Below, in pieces: positions 56,138 through 64,000 of a DNA stretch of 64,000 nucleotides. The position numbers and the translations under genes were made by a program. The notes under the pieces are model-generated. The model saw nothing but the letters and a program-made list of their open reading frames with translations, was not told the origin of the DNA and searched no databases. How positions within the stretch are numbered: the first letter of the stretch is position 1; each line of letters starts with the position of its first letter. Source of the DNA: Mastigamoeba balamuthi (Eukaryota; Evosea; Mastigamoebida; Mastigamoebidae); the NCBI GenBank assembly GCA_902651635.1, contig CACRSC010000001.1, positions 252,733 through 316,732 on the forward strand. The letters run 5' to 3'.

Positions 56138-57879
56138 CTACTGCTTTTCTGGCTTGTCGGAGGGGAGCTCCTGGGCGCCAGCCACAAGGCTCATCTCGAC
56201 AGAGTCCGGCTCTTCAGCAGGAGAGTCACGCTTGAGATCGATCGAGTGCTTGCTCGTGTCGACGGCGTGCATGTCGACGTTGGCCGCTGGAGGAGCCACC
56301 GCATTGGCCGTCGGCCGAGCAGACACCCACGCCTGCAAAGTGGTGTGAGTATGCTGTGTAGCTCCATTGGGCCAACGCATACCTTCCAGGCGGCAATCAC
56401 AGCGTTGCCGAGGATGCAGACGGTGCCAATGCCGCTCAGCCAGGACGGCGTCTCGCCAAGAATGCAGAAACTCCAAATAAACGCGAACACAATCTGGAGG
56501 TACGACGCCACCGCCACACGGGCTGCGCGCCCCACTTGCAGCGCGACGGTGAGGAAGCCCTGCGCCCCGAAGCCCAGGACTCCGACCGCGGCGAGGTAGA
56601 GCCACACGATCCCCTTGGGCATGACGAACGACTCGAACACCCAGATGCCCAGCGGAGGCAGGACGATGCCGCACACACTGAGGTAGTTGACCACAACGTA
56701 GGGATGCACGGCCTTGCCAATCTTCCTGGGAATCAGAGCGGACAGCAGTCAGCTGTTTGCGATGTGATGGATAGATAGGGATGGGAGGCACCTGGTGAGA
56801 ACGTAGGCCATGCCCGCGCACACGGAAGACCCCATGCCGATGCCCACGCCGGCGAGGCGGGTCTGCCAGGGGATATCGTTCCCCGAGGCGTTCGCCAGCT
56901 TTACCCAGCGCAGGTTAACAGAGTGTCGGCAGTAGGGGCGCTCGCCTTGCCAAACAAGAACGGAGGACGGGCAATGAAGACGATGCCGGCGAAGCAGAGG
57001 AAGTAGCCTCCGATCTCAATGCGCGTGATCCTGTTGGCGGCCAAGTGTTCTCAGTCTCCGAGACGGCTCGGACGGGCCCCACCCCGCACCCCCGCGCACT
57101 TCTCTTTGAGGATGAAGAAGCCGAAGACGGCGGTGAAGATGGGGCTCAGGAAGTTGATGATGACCGCGTCCGCCAGCGGCAGCATCTTGATCGCCATCAT
57201 CCACATGCTCATGGAGAGCACGCCAACGATCCCTCTGAGCCACAGCAGCATCCTGCCCAGCACACACCCCCCGACATTCGCGCCGTGTGAGTACCAGAGC
57301 GACGCACCCGCTCTCTCCTCCCCGGCACACGCACCACGACGAGCGGGGCCCAATGGGATTGACACGCGCCGCTCCAAGCCACAGAAGGCACAGGACAAAC
57401 TGCACGACCTGGTTGACGCAAGACCGGTGAGCACTAGCGAGTCGGTAGCTGCCCAATAAAGAGAGCGAGCAGGATATAATTTGGACGCACATTGCGGCCG
57501 AGCACCACCTCAAAGGCCCCGATGCCTGACTTCGTGCACAGCTTGATGAACAGCGACACGAGGCTGAACGTGAACGACGACACCGAGTTCAGCAGTAGTC
57601 CCATCTGCCAAGAGTGGTGTCCGCGTTTAGGTTTATTTTGGCGATTTTTGTCCGGGCTTCAGAACTGGAGAACCGAAAGACGGGGCAGAGGGGCCGAGAG
57701 ACGGTAGGAATGAGGACGGGGAGCCCACGCACAGCGTCGCCGTTGCTGCGCAGGCGGGCGACGGAACGCTGCACGGCTGGCATGCACCCCCGGCGCTCGC
57801 CCTCCTCGAGGGAGGGGGAGGGCTCCAAGGCGCTGGGGCTCTCAGAGTCTTCGGAGGGGAGCTTGCTGAAGCGCGACAT
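56138..57879 (-). CDS. EamA/DMT-superfamily carrier (SLC35G-like)
   Basis: Six or more exons on the minus strand. The first (57879 to about 57735) is an acidic N-tail with SESPS words. Then MGLLLNSVSSFTFSLVSLFI, VVQFVLCLLWLGAARVNPIG, LLWLRGIVGVLSMSMWMMAI followed by KMLPLADAVIINFLSPIFTA, an ER/Golgi-type helix set, then HPYVVVNYLSVCGIVLPPLG and ARVAVASYLQIVFAFIWSFC with ILGETPSWLSGIGTVCILGN. LPLADA and L-x-E-x-P are hallmarks of the EamA/SLC35 fold (10 helices). Substrate unknown; SLC35G members are orphan. C-terminal tail is Glu/Asp/Ser-rich, ending KPEKQ. Confidence 0.78.
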
Positions 57880-58210
57880 CGTCCCTCGTGTTTCCCTGCA
57901 CGCCCAAAAGGTATCCAAAATCTCTGCATCTATTGAGTCACAGATGCATCCCAAATATCCACAGTGTCACACAAGACAATCACCGAGCACCTGTTGTGAA
58001 TCGGGTTCACTTGCCCCGAAGGTTGCCGCTGCCGTCTCCAAATGCTGGGGGAGGACCCTCAGAGATTCATGCAAGACACCGACGCAACTGCAAATCACCT
58101 CGGGGGGGAAACAGTACGAGCCGGTTGTTGTATCTGGATTTTAGGACAACGGATTCGGGTACGGAGGTCGGGAAGAGGGATGCGGTGTTCCCCATGCGGG
58201 GGCCCTGCCC
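57880..58210. other. Intergenic, no gene seen
   Basis: Promoter side of the carrier and 3' side of the DIL-domain gene, both on the minus strand. GC falls near 57900-57990. No conserved frame. Confidence 0.5.
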
Positions 58211-61200
58211 TCATGACTCGAGCAGCTTCCGCGGGTCCACGTTGGTCACGAGCGGGTCCTTGCACGCCTGCAGCTGCGAGGCTACGGCCTTGACCACCCC
58301 GATGTCCGCGGGCGTCTTGGCGTACTCGTCGGCGCGGAAGTACTTGACAATGTGGCTGATCTGCGCGATGTTGAGGCACGTGAAGGTCTCGCGCGTGGCC
58401 GCGGGGTCCAGCAGGATCGACTTGTCCATGACCAGCAGGTTCGCGGCCTGCCTGGCCGTCTCCAGCTGCGCCCGCGCGTCGTTGGTGCACGGGTCGCGCG
58501 ACAGCCACTCCTCAGTCTGCGACAGTCCCAGCTTGATGTGCACGCCAGTGCCGCACGTGCCTGCGCGGACAAACAAGTGCGTCAATTCAATTGATATCAA
58601 CACGAGTTGAGGCTACTATCAAACATTGAGGTAATCGCGCAAACGCAACTGAGCTGAGAAGGGGAGCGACGGGGGAGAGAAAGGGGCGCACAGAGCTCGG
58701 GCTGGCTGAGGAGGATGTTGAGGATGACCGAGCTGATGAAGTAGCACACCTGCTTGAAGAACTGGCGGCGGACGGCCTCCGGGGCGCGCGCAGAGATCAG
58801 TGCCTGCGCGGCGTCGGCGAGTACCGCGACAACGGCAGCGGGGCCGGGCGACTTGAGGCTCGACGTCTGTCGCTGCTCGATCAGCGCGGGCAGCAGCAGC
58901 TGGTCGAGCGAATGGTACGTCTTCTCCAGCAGCGCCTGGTACGTCTTGAACAGCATCTCCGAGATGCCGTGCACAAAGTGCGACTGCGGCATGTCCTCGG
59001 GGTCCGAGGGCATCTTGATGATGCTGGGGGGGAGGCGGGGACGTTAGCGACCCGGCCAAGATCTTGGCTGGGCTGGGAGAGAGCGGGCGCACTCGGAGGG
59101 GTTCTGGCTCGACGGGAACTTGCTCGTGACCTCCTTCAGGACCCACCAGCACGCGACGAGCCACTGCGTCAGCGTGCGCATGTTGCCGTGGTGCGCCTTG
59201 GACGCGAGCTCCAGCGCGTCGGTCACGGGGGCGAACAGCTCGTCCGAGGGCTCGTCGTACGCGTTGCTCTCCGAGAGCAGCTTGAGGATCACCGTCGCCA
59301 TGCGCGACCTCCCCTCGTCCTTAGGCGACTGCGCGACCCCGCTGTCAAACAGCTCGCTCAGGAGCTTCAGCTCGATGTCCGCCTTGCGGTTCTGTCGGAG
59401 CGGTATCTTCTGTTGAGTTCCAATAGAAAGAAGTGAGACTTCCCAGTCGCACCTTGAAGCGCAGGTCCTCGAGCTCTTCAGAGGAGGCGGCAGGGGCGAC
59501 GGCCACAACGGGGGCAGGGGCCTTGGACTTCTTCGGCTTGTCCTCGTTGTCGCTGTCGCTGTCCTCGCTGTCGGTCTCCTCCTTGTTCTCCATCTCCTCG
59601 ATCCTGTGCTCGAGCTCCGCCACGGTCTTCTTGAGGCGCTTGTTCTCCTCCCTGAGCTCCTCGCTCTCGTCGTCGTCGTCCTTGCCGGCGGACGCGGCGT
59701 CCCTGAGCCTCCTGACGTCCTTCTCCAGCTCGTCCGCACGGTTCTCGGCCTCCTCGAGGTCCTCGTGCGCCTTGGACAGCTCCCTCTGCAGCCGCTGCGC
59801 CTCCTCCTTGAGGGCAGAGTCGTCGTCGCTGGCGGACCCAGCGGCCTTCTTCGCGAGGCTGAGCTCGTCCTCCGCGGCCTCGGCGCGCTTCTTGTAGTCG
59901 TTGAGCTCCTCGCGCAGTTTCTCCACGTCCTCCTTGGACGGCTTCTCGTCGTCCGAGTCAGAGTCCGATTCGGGCTCGGCCTTGGTGGCGAGCCTGTGCT
60001 CGAGCTCGTCAATCTCCTCCTCGCGCTTCTTGAGCTTCGAGCGCAGCTTCTCGATCTCCTCCCTGAGCTCCTCCGAGTCGTCCTTGGAGGAGGCCACAAC
60101 AACTGCCGCGGCCGCGACAGCTGGCGCAGCCTTGGCTGCCGCCTCCTGCGCCAGAGAGCGTTAGCAGCGAAACAGAGGGAACCGATACTCACGAGCTTCG
60201 CGCTGTGCTCCTGGGCCTCCTTGAGGGATTCGCGAAGAGAGGACTCCTGAGACTTGGCGCCCTCGAGCTCCTTCTGCGAGGCCTGGAGCTTCTGCTTGGT
60301 GCTCTCGAGCTCCTTCTCCTGGCGGGGTGTGAGCGTTGTTGTGTATGTTCATTGCTGAGCGGCCACGTACAATCTCGAGGGAGTGTGCAGCAATCGCGTC
60401 CCTCTCGATCATCTGGCGCTTCAGAGCGCCGTCCTTCTCGCTGCCAGAGCCATGGGCCGCCTTGAGCTGGACGTCGAGGTCGTCGTGCTTCTTCTTGGTC
60501 TCTGCGAGCTCCTTGCGCAGCGCCTGGATCTCGTCGCTCGCCTTCTTCGAGTCCTCTTCCTGCGACGGCAACAGCAATCAGAACGGCGGTCACTGGTATG
60601 CGTGCTGTGTGCTGTGCTGCATCGCTTGTATCGCTGCCTACCGTCGTGGTGTCGTGCCGTGCGGGGTTTTGTGTGCAAACTACGGTGCTCGGGCTGTGTG
60701 AATATGCACGGACCATTTTGCTGCTCTGCTGCTCCTTCAGCTGAGCGAGCTGCTTGGCGAGCTCGTTCTTCTCAGACTCGCTCTTGGCCGACGCCGCCTG
60801 CAGGTCGGCAACCTGCTTCACCAAGAGGGCCTCGGCGGCAGTGCGCTTGGCGACGTCCGCGCGCAGTGCCTCGAGGTCCTTCTCGAGGTCCTTGCACTTG
60901 GCCTTGGACTTCTCCTGCTCCTCCTGGAGCTGCTTCTGCACAGCGTCGCGCTCCTGGCGGACCTGGTCGGCGCCCTCGCCCGTCTTCTTCGCGTCCTCCT
61001 CCTGGAGTGCGTGCGCCGGCGGGGGGCGGGTCAGTTACAGGGCCGGTGCGTTCAACGTGTCTGCTCGTTCTACTCGTGGAGGGCTTCTGGGTTTCTCTAC
61101 ACCGACGTCGCGGACCATTCTCTCAAGGCGTTTCTTGGCCTCTGCGCATTCTACTTGCGAGGCCTCGAGCTGCGCGCGAAGGTCCGACATCTGCTTCTCA

Positions 61201-64000
61201 ACCAGCTTCTCCTTCTCGCTCTGTAGGGGCGGAGAGGTCACTGTCAGAGCAACTCGTTTTCCCATTCACAGGAGCGGCGAAGGGCACCTGGCCGGATGCC
61301 TGCTTCTGGCGCTCCTGCTCGATCTCCTGCTTGAGCAGCTGGTTCTTTGTGGTGGCCTCGGACAGCTCGCTCTGAGCGGTGTTGCGCTCGGCAGTCACCT
61401 TGGCGAGGTCTGCGGACAGCGCTGCTGCCGACGCCGCAGACTTCTCTAGCTCTGCGGCTTTGCTCGAGCTCTTTGCGCGCTCCGACTCAAGCTCCTCCTT
61501 GAGCCCATCCTTCTCCTTGCGCTCCTTCTCGGCGTCCTCCTTGTACTTAGCGGTCTCGGACTCCTGTTATACGCGGGAGAGAAATACCTCGTAAGACACT
61601 CGCCCGCTCCCGCTCGCAGGTTAACAGGCCCGTTCTACACGTTCGCGCGCCAAGGTGAGCGGTGCAAGAGTGAGGGCCAAAGGACCGTTTCGGCGAGGCG
61701 CTGGGAGGCGCTGTCGAGCTGCGAGCGGAGGCCCGCAAGCTGCTCTTGAGCGGTCCGCTCCTTCGCTTCCTGCGGCGGCGGTCAGCCTGCGATTGTGCGC
61801 TGTTCTGCGGGTGCCAAGGGACCTGTGTGGCGCCGAGCTCGCGCTGCTTCTCGAGCTGCTCCTTGAGTGCCTTGATCTCGTCCTCGAGCGTCTTCTGCAG
61901 CTCGGTGAACTGGGCAGCGGTCGTGCTCTCGCGTGCTGCCTGGGACTTGGCTGTCTCGGCGAGCTGCTTTGTCTCGACTTGGATCTCGACGATCCTGCGC
62001 TCGAGCTCCGCAATGTGCGTTGCGTCACTCAGCGCCTTCTTCTCCGCCTCTTCTACCTGCGCCTGCAGCTTCGCAACGTCGCCGCTCAGCGCCTCGGCGC
62101 GCAGCCTCGCCGACTCCTCTCTCTTCTGCAGAGACTCTCCGAGGTCCTGCGCCTCCTTAAGTTGGTCCCTCAGCGCGCCCTCCTGCGGTGGTGCATCATC
62201 GATTATTCGCACGAAACACCTGCGTCGGGTCGTCGCTACCGCAGCGAGTCTACCACGAGCGAGTGCTACGCGTTGTGCGTGTGCTCGCTCGCGCGTGCGT
62301 CGTGCGCGTTGTGGATCGCTTTCGTACCGTGGAAGAAGCCTTGGCGGCGATGTCACTGTTCTGGCGGGCGAGCTCCTCGCGCTGGGCAACCTCTGTGGCG
62401 AGCTGCGCGGCGAGCTTGGCAGCCTCCTCCTTGCCCTGCGCTACCTCTGCCTCGAGGCGCGTTATCTGCTCCTTACGCTGCGCAGACTCGGATCTCTCGG
62501 ACGCCAGCTCCGCATCAACGCGGGCCTTCTCGGACCTCTCCTTGGCGAGCTCTTGCTCGAGGTTCGTGACCTCCTCCTTGGTCTTGCTGAGAGCCGACTC
62601 CGCGGTGGCGGCCCCGGTGCTCGACGCCGCGCGCAGGTCCTCGGTTTCCCTCTGGGCCTTGGCAAGGTTCTCCTTCTCCCTCTCGAGCTGCTCCTTCTGC
62701 TCCGCCAGCTGCTTCTCGAGCGACTCGCAACGCTCAGACAGCTCGCCAATCTTCGCAACCGCCTCAGCGTCCTTGTTGCGCGCGTGGGCCTCGGACTCCT
62801 CCAGCTTGTGCTGCAGAGTGGCCGCGGCCTCGGCGTGCTCACCGGCCTGCTTGCTGAGCTGGTTCTGCAGTTCGAGAATCTTGGCGTCGAGCGAGCGGCT
62901 CCTGGCCTCGGCCTCCTCGCCGGTACCGCTGGCAGCCTTGAGCTGGTCCTGAGCAGACGCGTACAGTGCCTCGAGGTCGGCAGCGCGCTTCTGCGAGGAC
63001 TCGAGCTGCTTGGTCATCTTCTGCTGCTCCTGAGTAGCGGCCTCGATCTGCGCCTTGAGCGCTGTTGCCTCCGCTGCAGCCTTGGCAGCGGCCTCCTTGT
63101 GCTGCGCGACCGCCGCCTCGAGCGCGGCGACCTTCGCCTCGGTCGCCTGCGTCTGCTGCGCCTCGCGCGACTTCATGTCGGCGACCGCGGCCTCGTTGGT
63201 CTGCGCGCGCTGTTTCTCCGATTCCTTTTCTGCCTGCAGGCGATCGCGCTCCAGCTTGAGGGCAGCGAGCTCCGCGGCCGTCTTGGCAAGGAGCTCCTTG
63301 GTCTGAGTCTCGGAGGCGGACGCGCCCGCTATCTTGTCGTTGCTGGCGGTGAGCTGCTTCTCGAGCTCCACGCGCTTGCCCTCGGCCTCGGCGATCTTCT
63401 TCGCGGCCGCCTGCTTCTCGGCTTCGAGCTCCTTCGCGAGGGCGTCAGCACGTGCGGCGCTCTTCTGCGTCTCGACCTTCAGGGCAGCTACCTCCTTCGT
63501 GCTGGCGGCCTGCAGGGCTGCGAGAGACGCCTGCACCGCCTTCAGCTCTGTCTCGAGGGCCGCGATCCTCTGCGAGGACTGGCCCGACTGACTGCCTGCG
63601 TCTGCGAGCTTGGCTGTCGTCTCCGTCAGGCCGCTCTGCAACTGCGCTATCTTCTGGGCGTCTGCTTTGCTCTGCTCTGCCATCGCTGCCTGGGCCTTGG
63701 CCACCTCTGCCTCCAGAGCCTGCGCCTTGGACTGGGACTGCGCGAGGTCTTGCTCGAGCTTCTTTATCGACTCGGCCAGTGCTGCCTCGCGTGCCTTGGA
63801 AGCGTCGACGGCGCTCGTGAGGGCCCCGCCCTCGGTGGTCAAGCGAGTGATCGTCGCCTCGAGCGCGGCTATCGACTCCTTGGACGCACTGGCAGCCGCT
63901 GCCCCTGCCGCCTCCTGTGTGTTGCGCGGCGTTGTTGTCGTTGATAAAGCAGGGGCAGCATTTTGGAGGGGATGGGAGGGCAGGTGACGTTCCCGCTCGC
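58211..64000 (-). CDS. Giant coiled-coil protein with C-terminal DIL domain (5' end outside window)
   Basis: Read from the right edge, exon after exon encodes heptad coil (for example ALESELKA-type, LEKQLAEQKEQLEREKENLA, LEQELAKERSEKARVDAELA) from 63940 to about 59460, with at least nine short introns, so more than 1300 coil residues are visible. Then a DIL domain: PLRQNRKADIELKLLSELFD, LTQWLVACWWVLKEVTSKF, then FFKQVCYFISSVILNILLSQ, PELC|TCGTGVHIKLGLSQTEEWL across a 131-nt intron, and ARQAANLLVMDK with QISHIVKYF. DIL domains close the tails of class V/XI myosins (cargo binding) and occur in afadin. The stop is at 58211. No motor or IQ repeats are in view. If it is a myosin its tail coil is far longer than in myosin V; it may be a motorless DIL protein. 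Confidence 0.75.

Overview
This is a GC-rich nuclear window from a unicellular eukaryote, packed with genes that carry short spliceosomal introns (about 35 to 220 nt). Nicastrin, a YTH-domain m6A reader, an AMPK-related BRSK-like kinase, a DIL-domain coiled-coil protein, MFAP1, MPP10 and uS12 point to Amorphea; an amoebozoan-like protist is my best guess, but the species is not identifiable by eye. TGA, TAG and TAA are all used as stops. Two gaps (a single n at 4921 and 97 Ns at 28575-28671) show a draft scaffold.

Layout. 1-10530 is a lower-GC, repeat-rich region. It holds Tnp2/CACTA-like transposase genes on both strands, clustered subterminal repeats, a 1.5-kb direct repeat, and two copies of a broken KDEL-receptor first exon. 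From 10585 onward genes are dense on both strands: an ASH-domain protein (-), a Leu/Glu/Phe/Val dehydrogenase (+), an alkaline-phosphatase-fold membrane enzyme (+), a J-domain protein with a zinc finger (+), a THUMP-type tRNA methyltransferase (-), nicastrin (+), FolD (+), tRNA-Thr(AGU) (-), a U-box protein (+), an MFS carrier (+), an unknown gene (-), the N gap, a GNAT acetyltransferase (+), a BRSK/SAD-like kinase (-), a C2H2 protein (+), a large IQ/coiled-coil protein (-), RPS23 (+), MFAP1 (-), a CDC1/MPPE1 phosphoesterase (+), a YTH-RING protein (+), an F-box/LRR protein (-), a small zinc-ribbon protein (-), MPP10 (+), an armadillo protein (+), a STE-type kinase with a beta-propeller (+), a TtuA/CTU1-type thiolase (+), an EamA/SLC35G-like carrier (-), and the 3' part of a huge coiled-coil protein ending in a DIL domain (-), which runs off the right edge.

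The genes do not form an operon or one pathway. Several serve RNA work (MPP10 and RPS23 for the small ribosomal subunit, MFAP1 and the DNAJC8-like protein for splicing, THUMPD and CTU1 for tRNA modification, YTH for m6A reading). Neighbours are often divergent with only about 100 bp between start codons, so shared promoters are likely.

Most notable: the YTHDC1-type YTH domain joined by splicing to a C-terminal RING-like finger; a 5' splice-site pattern G(T/C)-N-C-G in which GC-AG introns are unusually frequent; the DIL protein with a coil far longer than a myosin V tail; the STE kinase with a propeller; and the duplicated, broken KDEL-receptor exon at a suspect scaffold join. Exon limits below come from reading frame, splice phase and protein-family knowledge, not from transcripts.
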